From positions 310,001-374,000 of the forward strand of contig LT629302.1 of assembly GCA_900104375.1 (NCBI GenBank): a stretch of 64,000 nt of DNA, written 5' to 3'. The translations under genes and the position numbers were made by a program. Under the pieces are notes generated by a model. The model worked only from the letters and a program-made list of their open reading frames with translations. It did no database searches and was not told the DNA's origin. Each line of letters begins with the position of its first letter. Position 1 is the first letter of the stretch. Shown here piece after piece: positions 25,614 to 34,145 of this stretch. Source of the DNA: Flavobacteriaceae bacterium MAR_2010_188. Lineage in GTDB: Bacteria; Bacteroidota; Bacteroidia; Flavobacteriales; Flavobacteriaceae.

Positions 25614-26270
25614 ATGGTCGATAACAATCTACTCGAATACCTTTCCAACTTTATTTCAGAAGAAAGAAATCAGAAATTTGATAGAATTTTAAAAGAACGC
25701 ACAAGACATTTTACGGTGGCAATAGAGGATGTGTACCAACTGCATAATACTAGCGCGGTGATTAGAAGTTGTGACGTTTTTGGGATTCAAGAAGTCAACA
25801 TCATCGAGGAAAGAAATACCAAGAAAATTGACCGTGAGATTGCGATGGGCGCTCAAAAATGGGTGGATATCAACCGTTTTTCTAGCGCAAAGGAATGTAT
25901 CACTTCCATGAAGAATAATGGTTATAGAATCGTGGCAACCTCACCACATGCAAACGATATTGAGCTCAATGATTTTAAAATTGATGAGAAAGCATGCTTT
26001 TTTCTTGGATCTGAGAGAGACGGCATCTCTGAAGAGGTGAAGGAAGCAGCGGATTGCTTTTTAAGGATACCAATGTTTGGCTTTACCGAAAGTTTAAATA
26101 TTTCCGTAAGTGCCGCAATAATTCTGCAGCAAGCGATGTCTTTACTTAGATCTTCTGAAATTGAATATGTTCTTTCTGAAGATGAAAAATCAATCCTAAA
26201 AAACCGTTGGATAAAACGCACTTTAAAAAGTTATGACCAAATCGTTAGTCGCTATAGGCCAAACGATTAG
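25614..26270 (+). CDS. trmH: tRNA/rRNA 2'-O-methyltransferase, TrmH type
   Basis: A 218-residue SPOUT-fold methyltransferase, most like tRNA (guanosine-18-2'-O)-methyltransferase. Motif 1 is HNTSAVIRSCDVFG (about residues 44-57). Motif 2 is FFLGSERDGIS (about 121-131). Motif 3 is IPMFGFTESLNISVSAAIIL (about 147-166), with the trefoil-knot residues. A C-terminal helical extension (NRWIKRTLKSYDQIV) resembles TrmH_C. ATG start. No transmembrane segment. Precise RNA target is inferred from overall resemblance and length. Confidence 0.85.
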   Translation: MVDNNLLEYLSNFISEERNQKFDRILKERTRHFTVAIEDVYQLHNTSAVIRSCDVFGIQEVNIIEERNTKKIDREIAMGAQKWVDINRFSSAKECITSMKNNGYRIVATSPHANDIELNDFKIDEKACFFLGSERDGISEEVKEAADCFLRIPMFGFTESLNISVSAAIILQQAMSLLRSSEIEYVLSEDEKSILKNRWIKRTLKSYDQIVSRYRPND

Positions 26271-26305
26271 TCTTGTATTTTTATAAAAAACTAAATGCTA
26301 TTAAT

Positions 26306-26680
26306 ATGAAACAGAATATGGTAGGTTGGTTCGAAATTCCTGTTGACGACATGGAAAGAGCCAAAAACTTTTATGAAGCCGTCTTTGATTTAGAAATTAA
26401 GTTGATGGATTTTGGCGGATTGCAAATGGGTTGGTTTCCGGATAGAGGTGAAGTAAGGGGAGCGACAGGCATCTTGATAAAAGAAAAGTCTTATAAACCT
26501 TCAAAGGAGGGAACGCTCATTTATTTTAGCTGTGAAAATCTTCAAGTTGAATTAGATAGGGTGAAGTGTGCAGCTGGTGAAATCCTTCAAGATAAAACCC
26601 AAATATCGCCTGAGAACGGCTATATGGCAGTATTTATAGATACTGAAGGAAATAGAATTGCACTACATTCAATGAAGTAA
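26306..26680 (+). CDS. VOC superfamily (glyoxalase/bleomycin-resistance-like) protein
   Basis: A 124-residue single-domain protein of the vicinal oxygen chelate fold. It begins MKQNMVGWFEIPVDDMERAK and continues FYEAVFDLEI, the typical first beta-alpha-beta unit. It ends with GYMAVFIDTEGNRIALHS, which provides the last metal-ligand strand. The frame stays open from a TTG at 26273, but the ATG at 26306 immediately precedes the conserved domain and is preferred. The substrate is unknown. Many of these proteins bind small molecules or metals. It lies 35 bp after trmH. Confidence 0.82.
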   Translation: MKQNMVGWFEIPVDDMERAKNFYEAVFDLEIKLMDFGGLQMGWFPDRGEVRGATGILIKEKSYKPSKEGTLIYFSCENLQVELDRVKCAAGEILQDKTQISPENGYMAVFIDTEGNRIALHSMK

Positions 26681-26689
26681 AATTCTTGC

Positions 26690-27469
26690 TTAAAAGCGGT
26701 CGGCCCGATTTCTGTTTAGAACTTTATATTCTTCATAACATTCGTTAATAGCATCTAGAATTTGTAGATCATTAGCTGTACGTATAAAGTCAGAAGAATA
26801 ATTACACTGGTTAACTATTTCATCTAAATCGTAACGGTCAACTGCGAGTAAAACCATCAACATCTCTCTGTCAAACCGTGAAGCCAAGAGATTCCGGATT
26901 TCATCATCCTTTTTCATCTGCTTAAGCTTACGGAGCTCATTTGGTTTTTTACCAAATAGATTATGTAAGAAATCGGCAGGATTAAATATTGCTCCCAGCG
27001 CTTTACTTACAGCTCCGGGAGAATTATCACCTGCCTCATATCCTTTATTTTTTAATCCAGAAATACTATATCTGTAATTAGATTTTATGGGGACCTGTTT
27101 AACGTCCACTTCCAAATAACCGGTCAATTTTAGCTGATTAACCACAACTTCTTCTAATGCCAATGCCAGTTCGGTCATTGCGATTGTGGTCTGCCCAAAT
27201 TTAAGCCAGTCGTTGGTTACTCTGACTTTTAGGGATTTGTATCCCAAATATGAAAGATGCAAAGTGTCATTTACAGAAACCTTAATTCTGAATTTGCCTT
27301 CTTCGTCTGTCGAGGTACCGATAACCTTATTAAGGTTTACGATATTAACCCGATCTAACTTCTCATCTGTAGATGCGCTGATTACAACACCAGATACAAA
27401 ACTCTCTTCTTGACCAAAACAGGCCATCGTAAAAAAGCAAAGAAAAGTTAGCGTAAGTAGGTGTTTCAT
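26690..27469 (-). CDS. Secreted protein with carboxypeptidase-like regulatory domain
   Basis: A 259-residue exported protein with a signal peptide (about residues 1-19, ending CFGQ). Residues 23-105 form a CarboxypepD_reg-like beta-sandwich: VSGVVISASTDEKLDRVNIV, GTSTDEEGKFRIKV, LHLSYLGYKSLKV. The C-terminal 140 residues are helical and charged, with no recognised domain. Unlike TonB receptors carrying this domain, no plug or barrel follows. Its role in the envelope is unknown. ATG start. It converges on the VOC gene. Confidence 0.75.
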   Translation of the reverse strand: MKHLLTLTFLCFFTMACFGQEESFVSGVVISASTDEKLDRVNIVNLNKVIGTSTDEEGKFRIKVSVNDTLHLSYLGYKSLKVRVTNDWLKFGQTTIAMTELALALEEVVVNQLKLTGYLEVDVKQVPIKSNYRYSISGLKNKGYEAGDNSPGAVSKALGAIFNPADFLHNLFGKKPNELRKLKQMKKDDEIRNLLASRFDREMLMVLLAVDRYDLDEIVNQCNYSSDFIRTANDLQILDAINECYEEYKVLNRNRADRF

Positions 27470-27555
27470 AGCGTTGCGTCAGTGCATAAATGTACTAAAG
27501 TAAACGTAAAGAAAGGTTTTCTAGTTTATATTTGACTTAACATTAACAAGAGAAA

Positions 27556-29445
27556 TTATCTTCTAGACTTTCTAGGACGGGAAGATCCTGAACCTGATGA
27601 ACTAGAGTCCGATGAGGAACTTGATCTTCTCTTACCTGAGTAAATGCTTCCGCCACCTTTTTCTGGTTTGCCGGATCCAGATCTAGATTTTCCACGGCTT
27701 TCGCCATCAAATTTCCGTCTCTTGCCTCCGCCGCCTTCGCCTCTTCCGCCGTCACCTCTGCCAGAGCCAGATCTAGATTTTCCACGGCTTTCACCATCGA
27801 ATCTCCTTTTCTTACCACCGCCACCACCGCCGCGGCTTCCTCCACCTTTGTCTTCGGAAATTTCAACATTTACAAAACGTCCGTCTTGTTTAAAGTCTGT
27901 AAAGAAAGCTAGAACTTTTTCAGAATGTTCTGGTTCAGTATTAAAGAATGAAAAGCTATCCTTAACGTCTACCTTAAAGACATCATCACGACCAAAGTCT
28001 AATATATCTTTCAGATAATCCTTAAGGCTCATCCAATCGTAACCATCTTTTTTACCAACATTTATAAAGTATCGGGTAGAATCTCCGCCTTCTTTTACTT
28101 CCCTAGCATTATGATGATCACCTTGAACATTTAAATCTTGGGATTTTTTATAGTAGTTGAAGAATCGGGTAAACTCAACCGAAAAGAATTTCTTGATCAG
28201 CTCGTCCTTACTAGTATCTGTAAATAATTTATTTATACTTTCTAAATACGGGTCAATTTCATGATTGATAGTAGTTTCATGAATCTTATTAGCTAAGGAC
28301 ATAAGTTGAACTTCGCAAATTTCCATTCCATCAGGAATTTCTTTTTTCTCAAAAGATTTTTGAATCTTCTTCTCGATGCTCTTGATTTTTCTTAGCTCAC
28401 TTTTTGAAACTATAACCATTGAAACTCCAGTCTTACCGGCTCTACCAGTTCTACCACTTCGGTGAGTGTAAGTTTCGATTTCGTCAGGGAGTTGATAGTT
28501 TATTACGTGAGTTATATCGTCTACATCAATTCCTCTGGCAGCAACATCAGTTGCTACAAGCATTTGAATCTGTTTGTTTCTAAATGACTTCATTACCAAA
28601 TCTCTTTGGTTCTGGCTTAAATCACCGTGTAAAGCTCCCGCATTGTATCCGTCTTCAATAAGATTTTCGGCAACTTTTTGGGTATCTCTTTTAGTTCGGC
28701 AAAAAATCACAGAAAATATATCTGGATGCGCATCGGCCAATCTTTTTAAGGCAGCGTATCTATCTCTAGCTCCTACCAAATAATATTCATGTGAAACTTG
28801 TTCACTACCAACGTTTTTAGTCCCTACTGTAACTTCTACAGGATTGGTCATAAATTTTTTGGCGATAGATGCAACTTCCTTCGGCATAGTCGCAGAGAAT
28901 AACCACGTATTCTTTTCTTCTGGCGTATTTGAAAGGATATCTGTTATATCTTCATAGAATCCCATGTTAAGCATTTCATCAGCTTCATCAAGAATACTAT
29001 ATTCAATTTTTGAGATGTCGACCATTCTTCTGTTGATCATATCCTTCATCCTACCTGGGGTAGCGACAATAATCTGTGCGCCTCTTTTTACCTGATTGGC
29101 TTGTTCTGTGATTGATGCTCCACCATAGATAGCGGTAACATTCAATCCTTTCATGTATTTACCGTAAAGCTTTAGTTCTGTTGCAATTTGCATACAAAGC
29201 TCGCGAGTAGGAGATAAGATAAGGCCTTGGGTAGTTCGGCTATTCACATCTATTTTCTGTAGCATCGGAAACCCGAAAGCTGCAGTTTTTCCTGTCCCAG
29301 TTTGGGCCAAGGCGACAAGATCAGTATCTCGTTCTAAAAGAGTTGGAATAGTTTGTAATTGTACATCACTAGGTGTTTCAAAACCTAAATCTGTAATTGC
29401 CTTTAATAAATCTTCATTAAGGCCGAGTTCTTGGAAAGTGTTCAT
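27556..29445 (-). CDS. DEAD-box ATP-dependent RNA helicase with DbpA/CsdA-like RNA-binding domain and Ser/Gly-rich tail
   Basis: A 629-residue helicase. The core shows the Q motif (LGFETPSDVQLQTIP), AQTGTGKTA, PTREL, LDEADEML, FSATMP and HRSGRTGRAGKTG. A spacer is followed at about residues 465-550 by a DbpA-type RNA-binding fold (TRYFINVGKKDGYDWMSLK, ending DGRFVNVEI). The last 80 residues are a low-complexity basic tail with two copies of FDGESRGKSRSGSG, likely RNA-binding and disordered. Such enzymes act in ribosome assembly, mRNA decay and cold response. The 5' leader is long and structured. ATG start. Confidence 0.93.
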   Translation of the reverse strand: MNTFQELGLNEDLLKAITDLGFETPSDVQLQTIPTLLERDTDLVALAQTGTGKTAAFGFPMLQKIDVNSRTTQGLILSPTRELCMQIATELKLYGKYMKGLNVTAIYGGASITEQANQVKRGAQIIVATPGRMKDMINRRMVDISKIEYSILDEADEMLNMGFYEDITDILSNTPEEKNTWLFSATMPKEVASIAKKFMTNPVEVTVGTKNVGSEQVSHEYYLVGARDRYAALKRLADAHPDIFSVIFCRTKRDTQKVAENLIEDGYNAGALHGDLSQNQRDLVMKSFRNKQIQMLVATDVAARGIDVDDITHVINYQLPDEIETYTHRSGRTGRAGKTGVSMVIVSKSELRKIKSIEKKIQKSFEKKEIPDGMEICEVQLMSLANKIHETTINHEIDPYLESINKLFTDTSKDELIKKFFSVEFTRFFNYYKKSQDLNVQGDHHNAREVKEGGDSTRYFINVGKKDGYDWMSLKDYLKDILDFGRDDVFKVDVKDSFSFFNTEPEHSEKVLAFFTDFKQDGRFVNVEISEDKGGGSRGGGGGGKKRRFDGESRGKSRSGSGRGDGGRGEGGGGKRRKFDGESRGKSRSGSGKPEKGGGSIYSGKRRSSSSSDSSSSGSGSSRPRKSRR

Positions 29446-29600
29446 CGGTTTTTATGTAAGTATTCGATTATATTATGTAGTGTTACAATAGAAGCGAATC
29501 GACATACTTAACCTAAATCTTCCGGTAACACATCCTCACCCTGAGGAGTAACTCATTATCAATGAGTTTTCATCTGATGCTAAAAAGCTTTTTCAAACGA
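29446..29600 (-). promoter_or_regulatory. Structured 5' leader of the DEAD-box helicase mRNA
   Basis: About 155 nt lie between a candidate -7 element and the start codon. Two clean hairpins are visible: AACTCATT/AATGAGTT with a 3-nt loop (29550-29568) and CCTCA/TGAGG with a 3-nt loop (29534-29546). The palindrome AAAAAGCTTTTT lies at 29582-29593. Neither hairpin has a T-run, so they are not simple terminators. Leader-mediated control is inferred. Confidence 0.5.
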
Positions 29601-29605
29601 AGCGG

Positions 29606-29613
29606 CAAAGGTA
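29606..29613 (-). promoter_or_regulatory. Candidate -7 element of the DEAD-box helicase gene
   Basis: The minus strand reads TACCTTTG (TAnnTTTG consensus), which would give the long leader described at 29446-29600. A -33 element was not evident. Confidence 0.4.
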
Positions 29614-29680
29614 CGCTTAATTATTAGATATTTTAGTAATTGGGAAGAATTTAGGGATAATAGGCATTTGAGAGTGAAAA

Positions 29681-30526
29681 TTAATCTTCTAAAATCCGAG
29701 TAGATATGATAATAACATCTTGCTTAGGCCGGTCGAATTCCCCAGTTTCAGAAGCTGCAATCGCATCCACAACATCTATTCCCTCAATGACTTCACCAAA
29801 AACGGTATAGTTTTGATCCAGATGAGGCGCGCCACCAGTTGTTTTGTAAATTTCTCTATGTTGCTGAGGGATTTTATATTTTTCGAACTGAGCCTTTTCC
29901 GCCAAAGAAGTAATGGTATCTCTCAAACGTTCGAAAGTTTTATAATCTTCCCTATCCAATGCCGAATTCACAGAATCTATCCATTTCTTATTTTTTGGGT
30001 CCTTTGTAGCATAGTATTCACCCAGCCAGCCATTGATTCTTATCTCTGCCGCAACTAATAGGCTGTCATTAAAAATCTTTCCCTGTACAATGTAAAATTG
30101 CATGCCAGATGAAGCGCGTTCTGCATTACCGTCTCTTGCGGCCGCTAAAGCACCTTTCTTATGAAAAAGAGATTTATTAATCTCTGCCGGAACTTTATAA
30201 TCGACATCTCCTGAGCCCAAGGTATCATTGGTTTTAGAATTTTTGCTGTCTGGATCGCCACCTTGAATCATGAAATTTTTGATTACCCGATGTAACAAGG
30301 TGCTATCATATTTATGGTCTCGCACCAACTTCAAAAAATTGTCACGATGTAATGGCGTTCTATTTGAAAGAGAAACAACAATTTTGCCCAGATTGGTGAT
30401 GATTTCAACTTTTGTAGAATCATTTTTATCAGCTGTAATTTTGGCTGTTTGAGCTGCCAAGAAGTTTGTGGATATTAAAATTAGTAATGCAATCTTTAGT
30501 ATTTTTTTTGAAATCATTTCTTTCAT
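29681..30526 (-). CDS. Exported cyclophilin-type peptidyl-prolyl isomerase
   Basis: A 281-residue periplasmic foldase that interconverts cis and trans prolyl bonds. A signal peptide covers about residues 8-25 (ending FLAAQ). The cyclophilin domain starts KVEIITNLGKIVVSL and includes NFMIQGGDPDS and GMQFYIVQGK. About 75 residues, rich in charged helix (near AAEIRINGWLGEYYATKDP), are inserted before the last part HLDQNYTVFGEVIEGIDVVD. This enlarges the domain compared with the roughly 165-residue standard. The gene follows rdgB after a 5-bp gap and is likely co-transcribed with it. ATG start. Confidence 0.9.
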   Translation of the reverse strand: MKEMISKKILKIALLILISTNFLAAQTAKITADKNDSTKVEIITNLGKIVVSLSNRTPLHRDNFLKLVRDHKYDSTLLHRVIKNFMIQGGDPDSKNSKTNDTLGSGDVDYKVPAEINKSLFHKKGALAAARDGNAERASSGMQFYIVQGKIFNDSLLVAAEIRINGWLGEYYATKDPKNKKWIDSVNSALDREDYKTFERLRDTITSLAEKAQFEKYKIPQQHREIYKTTGGAPHLDQNYTVFGEVIEGIDVVDAIAASETGEFDRPKQDVIIISTRILED

Positions 30527-30531
30527 CTTAT

Positions 30532-31110
30532 TTAATTTGAATTCAAGAATTCAGTAAGTTTTCTTATCGCTTTTCCACGATGGCTTATTTCATTTTTCTC
30601 TTCCAAGGACATCTCGGCAAAGGTTTTAGAATACCCATTAGGCACAAAAATAGGGTCGTAACCAAATCCATCTTCGCCTTTTAAAGCCTTTATGATTTGT
30701 CCTTCACATATTCCGGTGAACGTGTTAAGTTCCCCATTGATTTGAAGAGCTATCACGGTTTTAAAGTGCGCGGAACGATCTTTGTGATTTTCTAATTCTT
30801 TCAGAACTTTCGCAATATTTGCTTTTGGATTTTTGTCTTCTCCAGCGTAGCGCGCTGAAAAAACACCTGGTTCACCATTTAGACTTTTTATTAATAATCC
30901 GGTGTCGTCCGCGAAGCAATCTACTTTGTATTTCTGAGAGACAAATTGGGCTTTTTGCTCGGCATTGCCCTCAATGGTGAATTGGGTTTCAGGAATATCT
31001 TCAAAGCAATCAATATCTTGAAGACTTAGAATTTCATAAGCTGATGGCAAAAATTTTAATACCTCTTTAACCTTGTTATCATTATGGGTCGCAAAAACCA
31101 ATTTTTTCAT
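30532..31110 (-). CDS. rdgB: Non-canonical purine NTP pyrophosphatase (RdgB/HAM1 family)
   Basis: A 192-residue housekeeping enzyme hydrolysing ITP, dITP and XTP to monophosphates, keeping deaminated purines out of nucleic acids. The family signatures are present in order: FATHNDNKVKEV near the N-terminus, CFADDTGL, GEPGVFSARYAGE, GFGYDPIF and SHRGKAI. Length is typical. ATG start. It is the first gene of a two-gene unit with the cyclophilin gene. No convincing promoter was identified in the AT-rich upstream gap. Confidence 0.95.
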   Translation of the reverse strand: MKKLVFATHNDNKVKEVLKFLPSAYEILSLQDIDCFEDIPETQFTIEGNAEQKAQFVSQKYKVDCFADDTGLLIKSLNGEPGVFSARYAGEDKNPKANIAKVLKELENHKDRSAHFKTVIALQINGELNTFTGICEGQIIKALKGEDGFGYDPIFVPNGYSKTFAEMSLEEKNEISHRGKAIRKLTEFLNSN

Positions 31111-31176
31111 CTAAGCATTTTAATTTTTAATCGAATGCGAAAAATAGTCAATTTATAGCTAGAACCTAAACTATGA

Positions 31177-31341
31177 ATGGATAGAGCCATTAATTCCCTC
31201 GTAAGTGACTATTTAAAACATCTTGAAACCATGAAGTTTAGCGAATTGGCATTTTCTTTTTGCCAACAGTTCATCGAAAAACCTTTTAATTTTTATTCTG
31301 AAGCTGTGGTATTGTCTATTTTTATGCCATTCCCTTATTAA
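31177..31341 (+). CDS. Possible small protein of unknown function
   Basis: A 54-codon frame starting with ATG (MDRAINSLVSDYLKHLETMK...) and ending at TAA, in the rdgB-rlmH gap. The first 35 residues have helical periodicity and the end is hydrophobic. No ribosome-binding or promoter signal supports it, and a frame of this length can arise by chance. It may be a remnant of a degraded gene. Confidence 0.25.
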   Translation: MDRAINSLVSDYLKHLETMKFSELAFSFCQQFIEKPFNFYSEAVVLSIFMPFPY

Positions 31342-31711
31342 ACAATCCATCCCTTACTAAAAACTAGAGATTAGACACTTTCTAAAGTTTAATGTTAAAC
31401 ATTAAAATTTTAAAGTTTGAAATCTAATTGCTTCTTGTCAGATTACTGTAGAATTGAACAGCTCGTTTTGTTTCTACAAATTTGACCGATGGAAGTCAAA
31501 ATCTTATATAGTAACCCAGAATAACCCTTAAAAAGGTAGATAGTTAGGCTGAGGCTGCTCGGATGTCAGTGTTGTTTGTTGTAGGATTCCAAATTTACAT
31601 GAATCTTAACCTACGGAGTCTTATAAACTCGATTGTGCCTAATCAACAATATTGACAATAATCCGGGCAGTCTTTTTTAATATAATTATTTTCATCCAAA
31701 AACCAAACCTG

Positions 31712-31726
31712 CCTGCCGAAGGCAGG
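31712..31726. repeat. Short GC-rich hairpin element
   Basis: CCTGCC-GAA-GGCAGG forms a 6-bp perfect stem with 3-nt loop in very AT-rich surroundings. The preceding CCTG repeats its start. It resembles short dispersed extragenic palindromes of Flavobacteria. There is no T-run, so it is not a standard terminator. Confidence 0.45.
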
Positions 31727-31753
31727 AACCAACAACTAACAACCAACAGCTAA

Positions 31754-32227
31754 TTACTCATGGTGATATGGTTCGTTTTTTAAAATCGTAAATCCCCGAT
31801 AAAGTTGTTCTACAAAAAATAATCGCACCATTTGGTGGGAAAATGTCATAGAAGAGAGGGCTATTTTAGCTTCCGCTTTAGCATAAATCTCATCTGAAAA
31901 TCCATAAGGTCCACCGACGATAAAGACCAATCTCTTAACTCCAGAATTCAATTGTTTTTGGAGATACTGCGCAAAGGTTTTCGATTTAAAATGCTTGCCT
32001 TTTTCATCTAATAAAACGACTCTATCAGTTGGTTTTAACTGATTCAAAATTTTTTCACCTTCAATTTTCTTCTGCTGTTCTTCAGAAAGAGTTTTGGAAT
32101 TTTTGATATCAGGAATTTCTTCAATATTAAATTTAATGTAGTGCGAAAGACGTTTTTGATAATCAGAAATAAGCGACACAAGCTTAGCATTGTCCGTTTT
32201 TCCGATCGTAACCAAAGTTATTTCCAT
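31754..32227 (-). CDS. rlmH: 23S rRNA (pseudouridine-1915-N3)-methyltransferase
   Basis: A 157-residue SPOUT methyltransferase modifying helix 69 of 23S rRNA. The C-terminal signature is fully conserved: VFIVGGPYGFSDEI with the SAM-binding glycines, then ALSSMTFSHQMVRLFFVEQLYRG and the ending EPYHHE. Length equals the family norm. The ATG start at 32227 is correct because the first strand MEITLVTIGKT is family-typical. It is divergent from nadC by about 110 bp. Confidence 0.97.
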   Translation of the reverse strand: MEITLVTIGKTDNAKLVSLISDYQKRLSHYIKFNIEEIPDIKNSKTLSEEQQKKIEGEKILNQLKPTDRVVLLDEKGKHFKSKTFAQYLQKQLNSGVKRLVFIVGGPYGFSDEIYAKAEAKIALSSMTFSHQMVRLFFVEQLYRGFTILKNEPYHHE

Positions 32228-32340
32228 AGTGTAAAATTAAACTTCATCCTAAAGTCTGCAATAATATTTGATGGAAATGATAAGATTCTGCCATCTCAGA
32301 TTCGCGAATGGTTTGTTATTTTTACGGTAAATAACATAAA

Positions 32341-33198
32341 ATGATTAGTCAAGAACAATTTGATAAGGAAATTGAATTAATTATAAAAAACGCTATCCGA
32401 GAAGATGTAGGGGACGGCGATCATAGTTCTTTGGCCTGCATTCCTAAAGATGCGACTGGCCGTGCAAAGCTTCTGGTCAAAGATCAGGGAATCATTGCTG
32501 GGGTAGACTTTGCGATTAAGATTTTTGATTATGTGGATAAGGATTTAAAGGTTGAAGTCGTTAGAAAAGATGGCGAAAGTGTAAAATATGGGGATATTGT
32601 CTTTTATGTTGAAGGGTCTTCACTATCTATCTTGAAAGCCGAAAGATTGGCGCTTAACGCGATGCAGCGTATGAGTGCCATTGCTACAAAAACTTCAAAA
32701 TTCGTGGATTTATTAGAAGGTACCGGCACCAAAATATTGGACACTAGAAAAACCACACCCGGAATTAGGGCTCTAGAAAAATGGGCGGTAAAAATCGGAG
32801 GAGGAGAAAATCATCGCTTTGCTTTATACGATATGGTGATGTTAAAGGACAATCATATCGATTTTGCCGGCGGAATCACCAAAGCCATAAATAAAACCAA
32901 AACGTATCTCGAGGAAAATAATTTGGACCTAAAGATTATTGTCGAAGCAAGAAATCTTGATGAAATAAAAGAGATTCTTAAAACACCTGGTGTCTATAGA
33001 ATATTGATCGACAATTTTAATTATGAAGACACTAAGGAAGCCGTAAAGCTCATCGGTGATAAATGTTTAACTGAATCATCTGGCGGTATCAATGAAGAAA
33101 CAATAAGAGAATACGCCCTTTGTGGTGTCGATTATATATCTTCGGGAGCACTTACACATTCTGTTTATAATATGGATTTAAGTCTTAAAGCGGTTTAA
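32341..33198 (+). CDS. nadC: Nicotinate-nucleotide pyrophosphorylase (carboxylating)
   Basis: A 285-residue enzyme of NAD synthesis that makes nicotinate mononucleotide from quinolinate and PRPP with loss of CO2. Signatures are EDVGDGDHSSLACIP near the N-terminus, LDTRKTTPGIRALEKWAVK in the middle, then GGGENHRFALYDMVMLKDNHI. The C-terminus contains SSGGINEETIREYA and YISSGALTHSV, all typical. ATG start. It begins a run of three tightly spaced genes: nadC, a BrkB-family membrane protein (4-bp gap) and priA (1-bp gap). Confidence 0.96.
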   Translation: MISQEQFDKEIELIIKNAIREDVGDGDHSSLACIPKDATGRAKLLVKDQGIIAGVDFAIKIFDYVDKDLKVEVVRKDGESVKYGDIVFYVEGSSLSILKAERLALNAMQRMSAIATKTSKFVDLLEGTGTKILDTRKTTPGIRALEKWAVKIGGGENHRFALYDMVMLKDNHIDFAGGITKAINKTKTYLEENNLDLKIIVEARNLDEIKEILKTPGVYRILIDNFNYEDTKEAVKLIGDKCLTESSGGINEETIREYALCGVDYISSGALTHSVYNMDLSLKAV

Positions 33199-33202
33199 AA
33201 AA

Positions 33203-34144
33203 ATGTCCAAGCCCATAGAAGATAAGCTGGATAAAATTCCAGTGGTAAGACATCTTGCTTCTTTTTTGAAGAGTCTTAAACTTCCGGGGCTAGAGGGGCT
33301 TACTTTTTATGATCTTTTAGAACTTTACATCACCGGTATATTTAAAGGAACACTTACCGAAAGGGCCAGCGCCATTTCCTTTAGTTTCTTTTCTGCCATT
33401 TTCCCTTTTATTTTATTTATAATTATTTTAATTCCATACATCCCGGTGGAAGGCTTTAGAATTGAGTTTGAGCAGTTTCTGCAATCATTTTTACCGCCGC
33501 AGACTTCGGATTTTTTCTTTAAAAACATCTTTAACAACATAGGAGTCAATCAGCAAGGAGGACTTATTTCTACAGTTTTTATCCTGTCTATTTTTTTGAT
33601 GGCAAATGGTGTAAATGCTATTTTTGTCGGCTTCGAAAGTTCGTATCACAGACAATTAACTAGAAGTGTTGTAAGACAATATTTGCTATCATTGGGCGTA
33701 GGGCTTTTATTAGGTTTTCTGCTCATTTTTACCGTTGCGATTTATGGATACTTTGAAATTTTCATCATTAAGCCGTTTTTTGAAGAATTGAGTGGCGTGT
33801 CGTATGCCGATACCAATGCTAGTTTGTTTTGGGTAGTTTTTGGAAAATATCTCTTTTTTGTAATGATGGTTTATTTGGCAATTGCCATTCTTTATTATTT
33901 CGGCACCAAAGAAGGTAAGGAATCTCGGTTCTTTTCTGTCGGTGCACTATTTTCGACTTTACTTATTATGATTTCATCTTTTCTTTTTGGTCTTTATATT
34001 GAAAACTTTAGCAGTTATAACGAGCTTTATGGTTCAATCGGGGCATTGTTGATTTTGCTATTCTACTTATGGTTAAATTCTAATATCGTGCTTTTAGGTT
34101 TCGAGCTTAACATGTCGTTGATACGACTAAGAAAGAGCTTTTAA
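33203..34144 (+). CDS. YihY/BrkB-family integral membrane protein
   Basis: A 313-residue inner-membrane protein with about six hydrophobic segments (around residues 58-80, 115-135, 155-185, 210-235, 245-270 and 280-300). The family pattern is visible: ERASAISFSFFSAIFPFILF at the first segment and YGSIGALLILLFYLWLNSNIVLLGFELN at the end. Despite old labels as ribonuclease BN, no nuclease motif is present. Transport or envelope roles are proposed for the family but unproven. It lies between nadC and priA. Confidence 0.9.
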   Translation: MSKPIEDKLDKIPVVRHLASFLKSLKLPGLEGLTFYDLLELYITGIFKGTLTERASAISFSFFSAIFPFILFIIILIPYIPVEGFRIEFEQFLQSFLPPQTSDFFFKNIFNNIGVNQQGGLISTVFILSIFLMANGVNAIFVGFESSYHRQLTRSVVRQYLLSLGVGLLLGFLLIFTVAIYGYFEIFIIKPFFEELSGVSYADTNASLFWVVFGKYLFFVMMVYLAIAILYYFGTKEGKESRFFSVGALFSTLLIMISSFLFGLYIENFSSYNELYGSIGALLILLFYLWLNSNIVLLGFELNMSLIRLRKSF

Positions 34145-34145
34145 T

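Larger units (their letters stand above)
31111..31753. other. 643-bp gap between rdgB and rlmH
   Basis: The longest gap without a recognised gene. It contains one small possible frame (31177-31341, plus) and a GC-rich hairpin (31712-31726). The rest is AT-rich and I see nothing more in it. Small RNAs cannot be ruled out. Confidence 0.5.

Noticed and set aside
26273-26305. TTG-initiated extension of the VOC protein
   Set aside because: The conserved domain starts right after the ATG at 26306, and the extra 11 residues are not family-like.
27644-28018. Proline-rich 124-codon frame on the plus strand
   Set aside because: It is the antisense of the Ser/Gly-rich helicase tail; low-complexity GC-rich sequence produces the long frame.
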